Assembly (NCBI RefSeq): GCF_042650885.1
Contig: NZ_JBHSBU010000001.1
Span: 3,720,001 to 3,784,000, forward strand
Direction of reading: 5' to 3'
Origin: Chitinimonas_A lacunae
Lineage (GTDB): Bacteria; Pseudomonadota; Gammaproteobacteria; Burkholderiales; Chitinimonadaceae
Length of the DNA stretch: 64,000 nt
Part shown: piece after piece, positions 42,823 to 50,404 of the stretch
Position numbering within the stretch: position 1 is the stretch's first letter
How the letters are laid out: every line of letters begins with the position of its first letter
The notes under the pieces: generated by a model
What the model saw: only the letters and a program-made list of their open reading frames with translations
What the model was told of the DNA's origin: nothing
Databases searched by the model: none
Position numbers and translations under genes: made by a program

Positions 42823-43680
42823 TTAGGGTTTCTGCTCGTCCGATTCCAATGCTTTCGCCAGTACTTGCAGATCGGCCGGCAGCGCACGATCGGGATAGGC
42901 CCGGCGCAGTTGCTGCAAGGCCGTTCGCGCTTCGGCCGGGCGCTGCTCGCGCAGCAGGCGGCGGATCGTTTCGACGGCGGCTTCAAATGGCTCCGGCACA
43001 GAGGCGGTATCGGCCAGCGCAGGTTTGGCCGCCTCGCTCCCGGCTGCATTTACCCGTTCGGCGGCCCGACTGGCAGGTGCTTCGAGTTTCTTCAGCGCCG
43101 GACTGGGGGCGGCTGGAGGTGGCGGCGCGGCAGGTGCCGGGGCCGGTGCTGATTCGACCAGCGGCGCTGCTGGAGGGGCTGCCTGATCGGCCATCACAGC
43201 GCTGGGCGCTTCCGCCTGACTGTTCAACGACCGGGTCTCGGCCACTTTCGCTTTGTCTGATGCCACCGCTTTTCGATCAGCCTGCGGGGCTGGCAGGGCA
43301 AGCCCGCGTTGCGGCGCGGCGGCGGCTTCTGCTGGGGGCGGCGCTTCCTGGGCCGGTGCCGGCAGCGCTGCGGTTTCCTCGACAGCTTGAGGCAACGGCT
43401 CCATGGCCGAGGTTTCCGGCCGTGGTTGGAAGTCGAGCTGGAAGACGATGCCAACAGCAAGCAACAGGCTGGCAGCCAGTCCGACCGGTGCGAGCCAGCG
43501 CCGCCGCTGTGGCAGTGCCACGACTTTATTGCGGGCATTGGCGGCCACCGCCTCGTGGGCCGCAGCAAGGATGGCTGCGTCAAGTGCTGCCGGCGGTTGA
43601 TCGTCGAGTTGGCGGAAAGCCGCGCGGACCTCGCGATCGTCGAGGTCGGGATCGAAGAAAGGTTCGCTTGGCTTATGCAT
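42823..43680 (-). CDS. Putative anti-sigma factor
   Basis: About 285 residues. Acidic N-terminal part, one membrane segment (LAPVGLAASLLLAVGIVFQL, about 85-105), then a long Pro/Ala-rich linker and a helical C-terminal region (about 215-285, PFEAAVETIRRLLREQRPAE). It overlaps the ECF sigma gene by 8 bases (ATG 43680 against the sigma stop), which is the classic sigma/anti-sigma arrangement. No HxxxCxxC zinc motif is seen, so it is not a ZAS-type protein. The call rests mainly on topology and gene order. Confidence 0.65.
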   Translation of the reverse strand: MHKPSEPFFDPDLDDREVRAAFRQLDDQPPAALDAAILAAAHEAVAANARNKVVALPQRRRWLAPVGLAASLLLAVGIVFQLDFQPRPETSAMEPLPQAVEETAALPAPAQEAPPPAEAAAAPQRGLALPAPQADRKAVASDKAKVAETRSLNSQAEAPSAVMADQAAPPAAPLVESAPAPAPAAPPPPAAPSPALKKLEAPASRAAERVNAAGSEAAKPALADTASVPEPFEAAVETIRRLLREQRPAEARTALQQLRRAYPDRALPADLQVLAKALESDEQKP

Positions 43681-44305
43681 CACTTCTGCTCCAGGCCATC
43701 AATGCCGTCTTGAGTTTGGAGACGGCGTAGCGCAAGCGGCTTTTGGCCGTTTCGGGCGAGACGCCGGTCAGGCGGGCGATCTCGTCGAGCGACATCTCGG
43801 CTTGTTCGCGCAGCAAGAACACCTCCCGCTGGACCGGCGGCAAGGCTTGCAGGGCGGCGGCAATCGCCGCGGCCGCCTGGCGGTCGGCCAGACGGGTCTC
43901 GGGACTGCGACCACCTGGGTCGGCTAGGCGGGACAGCGGGTCCTCCTCCGCCTCCGACTCGACCAGATCGGCCAGCAAAGCCGGCTCATGGAGCCGGATA
44001 CGGTCGATCAGCTTGTTGCGGGCGATGCCGAACAGCCAAGTGCGGAATTGCGCGCTGGGCCGGTAGTCGGCCCGGGCACGGATCACGGCCAGCCAGGTTT
44101 CCTGGAACAGGTCGTCGATCCAGGCCGGTCGGGGCGACTGCCGGGCCAGAAAGCCGTACAGACCGCGCCGGTGGCGCTGATAGAGGGTATCGAAGGCCGC
44201 TGCATCGCCGGCGGCATAGGCCAGCATCAGGGCCTGATCGTCAGCCTCGTTGGCAGCAGGGCTTGAGCGAGCGAGGCGACGGCCGGGACTGGCGGAAGCG
44301 TCCAT
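43673..44305 (-). CDS. ECF-type RNA polymerase sigma factor
   Basis: 210 residues. Region 2 (about 30-95) has DTLYQRHRRGLYGFLARQ and DDLFQETWLAVIRARADY with TWLFGIARNKLIDRIR; region 4 (about 135-200) has ALPPVQREVFLLREQAEMS and a helix-turn-helix reading ARLTGVSPETAKSRLRYA. It directs RNA polymerase to a small stress or envelope regulon. Together with the overlapping anti-sigma gene it is likely autoregulated. The signal is unknown. Confidence 0.93.
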   Translation of the reverse strand: MDASASPGRRLARSSPAANEADDQALMLAYAAGDAAAFDTLYQRHRRGLYGFLARQSPRPAWIDDLFQETWLAVIRARADYRPSAQFRTWLFGIARNKLIDRIRLHEPALLADLVESEAEEDPLSRLADPGGRSPETRLADRQAAAAIAAALQALPPVQREVFLLREQAEMSLDEIARLTGVSPETAKSRLRYAVSKLKTALMAWSRSDA

Positions 44306-44510
44306 GTGTTCAAACGGCGCAGGTGGGGAAAACGGGTTGATCGGGCCGACGAAGCGTCGCTTGGTCAGCAGGGCAAACGGGCAAGCCGGTATGCCCGGAA
44401 TAAGCCATGGTGTAGGGATATTTCATATTGATTTTATTTTGGTTTGTAATTCGCTACAGATCTTGAAGGCGTTTTGCGGAATATTTTCTATATAGGGCAA
44501 TGCCCGCCAT

Positions 44511-44870
44511 TCACCAGCTCACCCGCAATTCTCCGGGGGGCAACACCACATGACAGGCCAGCCTGGGCAAGGCCGGGGTATCGGGCAGGGTCGGCGCGCT
44601 GCGCTGGGCTTCGTCGAGCTGGCCACGGCGGGCCAGGACATTGCGTTCCTTGCCGCTCAACACCAATGGTCGGGCTTCGGCCGAAGCGGCGTGTTCGAGC
44701 CGGACCAGACAGGCGCCGCAGGTGCCCTGGCCGCAGCGCCAGTAGAGCGGCAGCAGGCCGTCGCGTGCCAGATCGCGCACGCAATCGATCAGTCTGCTGC
44801 CGGTTTCGGCCTCGACCCGCAGCGGCTCGACCATGCCGCCGCCCTGCAAAATCAGACGGGTGGTTTCCAT
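44511..44870 (-). CDS. 2Fe-2S ferredoxin-like protein
   Basis: About 119 residues of the plant-type ferredoxin fold. Cluster ligands: CGQGTCGAC (C-x4-C-x2-C) plus a later Cys in LPRLACHVVLPPG. It starts at ATG 44870 (METTRLILQ); an open extension upstream to 44975 lies in the divergent slt promoter. It stands alone, so the redox partner is unknown. An electron-transfer role is safe; pathway is not. Confidence 0.85.
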   Translation of the reverse strand: METTRLILQGGGMVEPLRVEAETGSRLIDCVRDLARDGLLPLYWRCGQGTCGACLVRLEHAASAEARPLVLSGKERNVLARRGQLDEAQRSAPTLPDTPALPRLACHVVLPPGELRVSW

Positions 44871-44987
44871 CGCGGCGACGATCCCCCGATCGGCCCGCAG
44901 CGTCAAGGCTGTCGCGCTGGAATGCCGCTGTCCTGTGGTAAGCTGGCAAGCCCGCTTCGGCCGTTTCCGTCGCACCTGACTCTGCTT

Positions 44988-46952
44988 ATGAACGCCAGCT
45001 TTCGTATTCTCCGGTTCGCCATCCTGGCGTTAGGTCTTGATGCTCTGGTATTGGCTGCGCCGGTGGACGATATCCGCGCTGCACGCGAGGCCTTCCGGCA
45101 GGGCAATCTGCACAAGCTTTCCGAACTGATCGAGCGTACCGATGGCGGTACGCTCGAACCTTATCCGCGCTACTGGCTGCTGTCGTCCCAGATCGACACT
45201 ATGCCGACCGAGCGCATCGAAGAATTCCTCGAGCGTTATCAAGGCAGCTATCTGGCCGATCGGCTGCGCGGCGACTGGCTGCGCCAGCTCGGCCGGGTCG
45301 GCGACTGGGACCGCTTCGAGGCCGAATGGCCCAAGCTGGTCGGCTGGGAAGCCGGCAGCGATCTGCATTGCTACCGGCTGCAACTGTCCCAGGTGCGCAA
45401 TGAACGGGCACGGTTTGCCGAGGCGCGCGCGCTGTGGTTTTCCCCCAAGCCCCTGCCCGAGCCGTGCGGCCCGGTATTCGAAGCGTTGTTCCAGCAAGGT
45501 CTGCTGACCCAGGACGACGCCTGGGGACGGGTCCGCCTGGCGCTACAGGCGGGTTCGGCCGACTTTGCCCTGCAACTGCTGCCCCGATTGCAACGGCCCG
45601 ATGGCCTTACCGCCCGCAGTGTGCGAGAAGTCGCCGCCCAGCCCGACCGGGCACTGGCGCGCAACGACCTGAGCAGCCGTGGCGGCCGCGAGCTGGCGCT
45701 TTATGCGATCAGTCAGGCCGGCCGGCGCAATGTCGAATCGGGTCGGCAACTGCTTGAGCGGCTGGCGCCGCGGCTGCCTGAGGCCGACCGCCGCTATGCC
45801 TGGAGCCGGGTGGCCTGGCTGGCAGCCCGCAAACAGCATCCCGAGGCCCTGCTCTGGTATCGGCGCGGCCTCGATGAAGGGCTGGGGGTGGAAGAGCGGG
45901 AATGGCGCATCCGTGCGGCGCTGCGTGTCGGCGACTGGCGCGAGGTGGCGCAGCAGATCATGGCGCTGCCGGCCGATCGGCGCAGCGATCCTGCCTGGCG
46001 CTATTGGCTCGGGCGCACCCACAAGCACGCCGGCGAGACGCTCGAAGCCAACCGGCTGTTTGCCGAGCTGGCGGGCGAGCATCATTTCTATGGTCTGCTG
46101 GCGCGCGAGGAGCTGGGCACTTATGCCGACGCGAGCGTGGGCCGCTACCGGCCCAGCAGCGAGGAAATCCAGACCACCCGTCAGCTTCCCGGCGTCGCCC
46201 GGGCGCTGGCGCTCTATCAGATCGGCTGGCGGCTTGAGGCCGTGCGCGAATGGAACTGGGCCATGCGCAATCTGAACGACCGCCAGTTGCTGGCGGCAGC
46301 CGATCTGGCACGCCAGAGCGAGTGGTACGACCGGGCCATCTATGCCGCCGAACGTACCCGCGATATCCACGATTTCGGCCTGCGTTTCCTGGCGCCTTAT
46401 CGCGAGGTGACCCAGCACTACGCACGCAGCCTCGACCTTGACGAAGCCTGGGTCTATGGCCTGATCCGCCAGGAAAGCCGTTTCATCTCGGTCGCCCGCT
46501 CTGGTGTCGGCGCCCAGGGCCTGATGCAACTGATGCCGGCGACGGCCGAGTGGGTGGCCAAACGGATCGGCCTGCGCAGCTTCCAGGCCGAGACGGTCAA
46601 CGAGATCGGCACCAATGTGCAGCTCGGCACCTACTATCTGCGCCATGTGTTCGACACCCTGAGCAGCCAGCCGGTGCTGGCAACGGCCGCCTATAACGCC
46701 GGCCCCGGCCGTGCCCGCGCCTGGCAGGGGGGCCGGGCGATCGAAGGGGCGGTCTATGTCGAGACGATCCCGTTCAGCGAAACCCGTGACTATGTGAAAA
46801 AGGTCATGAGCAACGCCATCTACTACGCCCAGGCGTTCGGACGAGGCTCGACCTCGCTCAAGGCGCGTCTGGGCGTGGTGCCGGCACGCGGCAACGCGGC
46901 CGTCGAGGTGGTGATCGACAATCCTTCGGCAGCGCCTTCACTTGAGCCTTGA
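44988..46952 (+). CDS. slt: Soluble lytic murein transglycosylase Slt
   Basis: 654 residues. A signal peptide (FRILRFAILALGLDALVLAA) leads to a periplasmic protein with a long alpha-superhelical U/L domain and a C-terminal transglycosylase SLT domain (about 480-630). The catalytic Glu is in VYGLIRQESRFISVARSG; LMQLMPATAEWVAKRIG, NVQLGTYYLRHVF and LATAAYNAGPGRARAW complete the motif set. It cleaves peptidoglycan to 1,6-anhydro-muropeptides, the material recycled by AmpD and Mpl also present in the window. ATG 44988 is the first Met before the signal peptide. Confidence 0.95.
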   Translation: MNASFRILRFAILALGLDALVLAAPVDDIRAAREAFRQGNLHKLSELIERTDGGTLEPYPRYWLLSSQIDTMPTERIEEFLERYQGSYLADRLRGDWLRQLGRVGDWDRFEAEWPKLVGWEAGSDLHCYRLQLSQVRNERARFAEARALWFSPKPLPEPCGPVFEALFQQGLLTQDDAWGRVRLALQAGSADFALQLLPRLQRPDGLTARSVREVAAQPDRALARNDLSSRGGRELALYAISQAGRRNVESGRQLLERLAPRLPEADRRYAWSRVAWLAARKQHPEALLWYRRGLDEGLGVEEREWRIRAALRVGDWREVAQQIMALPADRRSDPAWRYWLGRTHKHAGETLEANRLFAELAGEHHFYGLLAREELGTYADASVGRYRPSSEEIQTTRQLPGVARALALYQIGWRLEAVREWNWAMRNLNDRQLLAAADLARQSEWYDRAIYAAERTRDIHDFGLRFLAPYREVTQHYARSLDLDEAWVYGLIRQESRFISVARSGVGAQGLMQLMPATAEWVAKRIGLRSFQAETVNEIGTNVQLGTYYLRHVFDTLSSQPVLATAAYNAGPGRARAWQGGRAIEGAVYVETIPFSETRDYVKKVMSNAIYYAQAFGRGSTSLKARLGVVPARGNAAVEVVIDNPSAAPSLEP

Positions 46953-47120
46953 TCCGACCTGGACGCCAAATCGGTATAACTGACTTTGGCGGGGTCGGAC
47001 CGCTGCCGCGACAATGCAGTGCCAGCCGCCCTCGGGCGCTGGCAGAAGCAGTTGAACCGCCCGTCTTGCCATGGGCGGCCTGTCGTGATGGTGATGGTCT
47101 GATACAGGAGGAATGCAACG

Positions 47121-47567
47121 ATGGATCAGAAGGAAGTCAATCTCAAAGCCTTCTTGAAGTTGATTCGTTACGCCGAGCATAAGCGGGAGGACAACGAGGT
47201 CTATACGATCATGTACGGCGGCGGCACCTTCAAGGACACCTCGACGCACCCCAACACCCTGGTGCGCAAATGGGGCAAAAGCTCGACGGCGGCCGGCGCT
47301 TACCAGATTCTGTACGGTAGCTGGGCCGAGGCCAAGAAACTGGGCATCGTCAACGATTTCTCACCCGATGCCCAGGATCGCTTCGCCATCTGGAAACTGA
47401 AGACCCGCGGCGCCTATCCCTTCGTGCTCGAGGGCGATGTCGAAAAAGCGGTGGAAAAGCTGCGCAAGGAATGGACCTCGCTGCCTGGTGCCAGCCAGTC
47501 GTCCTTTGTGATGAGCGATGCCAAGGCGCGCTTCCAGCGCTATGTCACCGAGTACAGCAAACCATGA
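47121..47567 (+). CDS. Lambda-R-like lysozyme (endolysin fold) without signal peptide
   Basis: 148 residues similar to the phage lambda endolysin R: FLKLIRYAEHKREDNE with the catalytic Glu, IMYGGGTFKDTSTHPNTLVRK (in two parts: IMYGGGTFKD and TSTHPNTLVRK), STAAGAYQILYGSWAEAKK, NDFSPDAQDRFAIWKLKTRG and EWTSLPGASQ. R-type enzymes are lytic transglycosylases acting on peptidoglycan. There is no secretion signal, and no holin, spanin or phage structural gene nearby. AGGAGG precedes the ATG. The next gene overlaps by 4 bases and encodes a secreted protein, so the pair may be an exported toxin with its periplasmic inhibitor, or a domesticated phage gene. Confidence 0.85.
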   Translation: MDQKEVNLKAFLKLIRYAEHKREDNEVYTIMYGGGTFKDTSTHPNTLVRKWGKSSTAAGAYQILYGSWAEAKKLGIVNDFSPDAQDRFAIWKLKTRGAYPFVLEGDVEKAVEKLRKEWTSLPGASQSSFVMSDAKARFQRYVTEYSKP

Positions 47568-48106
47568 GCGCCCGGTTTTCCTGCGGCAGAAAGCTGGGGC
47601 TGGCCGGTCTGCTACTTGCTGGCAGTATGGTCTGGGCCGACGGGCCGACCTTCAGCGAGCGTGAGGACCGGCTCCGCTGCGGCGAAGTCGAGCTGGTGGC
47701 CAAGAGCGACTGTGTGCTGCTCGACTCGGGCAAGCAGTGCCGACGCCAGACCCTGACCCTGCACGCCGATGGCAAGGAGAAAACCCTGCCCAACGACGGT
47801 CGGGCGGTCAAAAAGCAACTGGCCGGGCCGGGCAAGGTGCTCGATGGTTTCGTGACCGGCTGGGCCTGTATCAACTCAAGTAAGGGGACACCGTATCTGC
47901 TGCTGGCCTACAGCTGTAGTTTCGGCGAGGAGCGCGGTGCCTGTGCCCGGGGCGAGAAGGAATGGATGCGGCTGTTCTCGCTCGATGGCCGTCATCTGAC
48001 GGCCGGGCTGTCGCGGCAGGATAAGCGGGCCGATGCCCTGTTCGATCGGCTCGGCTTGAGCGAAACGCTGGAAGCCGGGGTAAAGATGCAAGGTCTCGAT
48101 CCCTGA
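47564..48106 (+). CDS. Secreted Cys-containing protein coupled to the lysozyme gene
   Basis: 180 residues starting at an ATG that overlaps the lysozyme stop (ATGA). A signal peptide (KLGLAGLLLAGSMVWA) is followed by a mature domain with Cys in RLRCGEVELVAKSDCVLLD, GKQCRRQ, GWACINSS, AYSCSFGEERGAC; these could pair in the periplasm. No family is recognised. Its coupling to a peptidoglycan hydrolase suggests an inhibitor/immunity role or a joint envelope function; both are inference. Confidence 0.7.
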   Translation: MSARFSCGRKLGLAGLLLAGSMVWADGPTFSEREDRLRCGEVELVAKSDCVLLDSGKQCRRQTLTLHADGKEKTLPNDGRAVKKQLAGPGKVLDGFVTGWACINSSKGTPYLLLAYSCSFGEERGACARGEKEWMRLFSLDGRHLTAGLSRQDKRADALFDRLGLSETLEAGVKMQGLDP

Positions 48107-48192
48107 GCCGTGTCCGTTCGACGGCGGGCGCCGCACCCTGCGGTGCCCGCAGCTATCAAGAATAAATACATCGGTAAGTCGAGGAGCGCGCC

Positions 48193-49140
48193 ATGCCCAT
48201 TTCTGCTTCCTCCCGGATCCTGGTGGTCGGTGGATCTGGCCTGATCGGTACTTCGCTGATCGAACGTCTGGTTGAATGCGGCTATCCCGTCACGGTGCCG
48301 ACCCGCAACCGCGAACGCACCAAGAAACTGCTGCCCTTGCCCCGGGTCGAGCTGGTCGAGGCCGATGTCCACGACCCGGCCACCCTGGACCAGTTGCTGC
48401 CCGAACATGGTGCGGTGGTCAATCTGGTCGGGATCTTGCAGGGCTCGCCCGCCGCCTTCCGGCGCGCGCATGCCGAGTTGCCGGCCAAGCTGGTGAAAGC
48501 CTGTGCCCAGGCCGGTGTGCGGCGGCTGCTCCATGTGAGCGCGCTTGGGGCCGATCCATCCGGTCCGTCGCACTATCTGCGCAGCAAGGGCGAGGGTGAG
48601 CGGACGGTGCGCGATTCGACGCTCGATTGGACGGTATTCCGTCCTTCGCTGGTGGTGGCCGGTGAGGGCGGCTTCGTGCCCTTGCTGACGGGTCTGGTGC
48701 GGCGGCTGCCGCTGGTGCCGCTTGCCGGTGCGCATTCCCGCGTGCAGCCGGTCTGGATCGAGGATGTCAGCCGCGCGCTGCTGGCGGCGCTCCATCGCGA
48801 TGAGCTGATCGGCCGTTCGCTCAATCTGGTCGGGCCGCGTGTCTACACCATGGCCGAGTTGACCCGCTATATCGGTGAACTCAGCGGCCACCCCCGCCCG
48901 GTGCTGGCACTGCCCGATCCGGCGGCCCGTCTGCTGGCGGCGCTGTTCAGCTTCCTCTCCAATCCGCCGCTGAGCGCCGACAACCTCGATTCCCTGACTG
49001 TCGACAATGTCGACCCGGCCGGCTTCCCTGCCGTGCTCGGTTGGGCACCGACCTGTCTGGAGGCGGTCGCTCCGGCCTATGTGGCCAATCTCACGCCGCG
49101 CGGCCGTTATCTGTCGCTGCGCCGCTCGGCCCATCGCTGA
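48193..49140 (+). CDS. NAD(P)-binding epimerase/NDUFA9-like protein
   Basis: 315 residues of the atypical short-chain dehydrogenase group. GxxGxxG-type nucleotide site ILVVGGSGLIGTSLIERL; later VVNLVGILQG, LLHVSALGADPSGPSHYLRS and TVFRPSLVVAGEGGF, as in complex-I-linked NDUFA9-like and NmrA-like proteins. The usual catalytic YxxxK is not clear, so the protein may bind NAD(P)H structurally. GAGGAG precedes the ATG. It is followed 41 bases later by a GST gene. Confidence 0.85.
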   Translation: MPISASSRILVVGGSGLIGTSLIERLVECGYPVTVPTRNRERTKKLLPLPRVELVEADVHDPATLDQLLPEHGAVVNLVGILQGSPAAFRRAHAELPAKLVKACAQAGVRRLLHVSALGADPSGPSHYLRSKGEGERTVRDSTLDWTVFRPSLVVAGEGGFVPLLTGLVRRLPLVPLAGAHSRVQPVWIEDVSRALLAALHRDELIGRSLNLVGPRVYTMAELTRYIGELSGHPRPVLALPDPAARLLAALFSFLSNPPLSADNLDSLTVDNVDPAGFPAVLGWAPTCLEAVAPAYVANLTPRGRYLSLRRSAHR

Positions 49141-49181
49141 GACGGTCTGAACCGTCCTTTCAAATCCAAGGAGAAAAGATC

Positions 49182-49829
49182 TTGCTGCGTCTCATCATCG
49201 GCAATAAAGCGTATTCCTCGTGGTCGCTGCGGCCCTGGTTTCTGCTGCGGCAGGCGGGGATCGAATTCGAAGACCAGGTGGTGCCGCTCTATCAACCCGA
49301 CAGCCGGGAAGCGCTGCTGCGCTATTCGCCCACCGGCAAGGTGCCCTGCCTGATCGATGGCGATCTGACGATCTGGGAATCCCTGGCCATTTGCGAATAT
49401 GTGGCCGAACAGTTCCCGGAAAAACAGCTCTGGCCCGCCGACCGCGCCCTGCGCGCCGAAGCACGCGCGTACGCGAGCGAAATGCACGCCGGCTTTTTCG
49501 CGCTGCGCCAGCACTGCCCCTTCAATGCCCGCCGCCAGTTCGCGCCCCGTGAATGGCCGGCCGATGTGCAGAGCGATCTGGTGCGGATCGGCCAGATCTG
49601 GAGCGATCTGCGCCGCCGCCATCAGCACCTCGGACCGTTCCTCTATGGTCAGTTCTCGGTGGTCGATGCGATGTTCGTGCCGGTCGCCAGCCGCGCCCGA
49701 ACCTATGCGCTGCCGCTGCCCGAACTGGCACAAGGCTACGCCGATATGCTGCTTGACCTGCCCGCCATGCGCGAATGGTACGCAGCCGGCGCGGCCGAGC
49801 CGTGGGTGGTGCCGGGCAGCGAGCCTTGA
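49182..49829 (+). CDS. Glutathione S-transferase
   Basis: 215 residues. The thioredoxin-like N-terminal domain has LIIGNKAYSSWSLRPWFLLR and SPTGKVPCLIDGDLTIWESL, with the conserved cis-Pro region (KVPCL) and Glu-Ser that bind glutathione; an all-helical C-terminal domain follows. The start is TTG 49182, with AAGGAG 8 bases upstream, directly before the first strand. This type of bacterial GST is common; substrates are unknown. Confidence 0.88.
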   Translation: MLRLIIGNKAYSSWSLRPWFLLRQAGIEFEDQVVPLYQPDSREALLRYSPTGKVPCLIDGDLTIWESLAICEYVAEQFPEKQLWPADRALRAEARAYASEMHAGFFALRQHCPFNARRQFAPREWPADVQSDLVRIGQIWSDLRRRHQHLGPFLYGQFSVVDAMFVPVASRARTYALPLPELAQGYADMLLDLPAMREWYAAGAAEPWVVPGSEP

Positions 49830-50027
49830 TCGCTTGCGGCGGGTGAGTCCGGGATCGGCAGTGATGCGCCCTGCTTGGCATGTCTGAAAGCGTGAAATAG
49901 GTTATTAAAAAATCAGGAAAACTGTCCGCAAGTAGCTATGCGGTATTTGATTGAAAAATAAAAATAAACCTATAGATTAATGCCGGTCCTGAAACACCCG
50001 TCAACAGCCGGCTTACGTCTCAGGTTC
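49830..50027. other. AT-rich leader before the tRNA-like sequence
   Basis: About 200 bases; 49895-49985 is notably AT-rich and would suit a promoter for the tRNA-like sequence. No gene seen. Confidence 0.35.
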
Positions 50028-50147
50028 GGAAAGCGTGGCAGAGTGGTTGATTGCGCCCCGCCTGAAAGCCGGCCCAGCCGGTGAGTAGACGGGGCGGTTG
50101 TCAGGCGGCAGCCTGGCAGCCCGTGCGTTCGAATCTCACCGTTTTCC
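50028..50147 (+). tRNA. Aberrant tRNA-Ser-like sequence with enlarged anticodon loop
   Basis: 120 nt that fold as a class II tRNA. Acceptor: GGAAAGCG (50028-50035) pairs over 8 bp with CGTTTTCC (50140-50147), one G-U. D arm: GCA/TGC around GAGTGGTTGAT. Anticodon stem: CCCCG (50056-50060) with CGGGG (50090-50094). Variable arm: 11 bp (50096-50106 with 50111-50121, two G-U) closed by GGCA. T arm: GTGCG/CTCAC with one mismatch around canonical TTCGAAT. The anticodon loop is 29 nt rather than 7 and contains its own hairpin (50068-50073 with 50077-50082). No CCA is encoded. It could be a tRNA with an insertion, an allo-tRNA-like RNA, or a decayed copy. The identity is unclear. Confidence 0.5.
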
Positions 50148-50259
50148 CTCCTTCTCGAAGCAGTGTCTTGGCCGGCTGCCGTGTCTGGAATCGCTGCTGC
50201 GCACGCTGCCTGTAACGGATGCGTTGTGATCGTCGAGGTTAAGTAGCGGCCGGACGTGC

Positions 50260-50286
50260 AAAAGCCCTGGGTGACCAGGGCTTTTT
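50260..50286 (+). terminator. Terminator between the tRNA-like sequence and the chemoreceptor gene
   Basis: Perfect 11-bp stem (50260-50270 with 50275-50285), loop GTGA, T run on the plus strand. It would end a transcript from the tRNA-like sequence; a shorter T run on the minus strand lets it serve the chemoreceptor gene as well. Confidence 0.85.
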
Positions 50287-50404
50287 GTTGAGGGCAGGGG
50301 AGAGGTCAGGCATTTTCCCCTCCCTCGCCAGCAGTGCTGCTTGGTCGGCTCGACGCCGATGTGCGGTGTCCGGACCCACTGACTCCACATTGGCTGGAAA
50401 TGCG

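Noticed and set aside
47121..47567. Prophage
   Set aside because: Only one phage-like lysis gene; no holin, spanin, terminase, capsid, tail or integrase genes around it.
50028..50147. tRNA-Sec gene
   Set aside because: It has an 8-bp acceptor and long variable arm, but the D stem is 3 bp rather than 6 and no TCA anticodon sits in a 7-base loop. No selA/selB genes are in the window.
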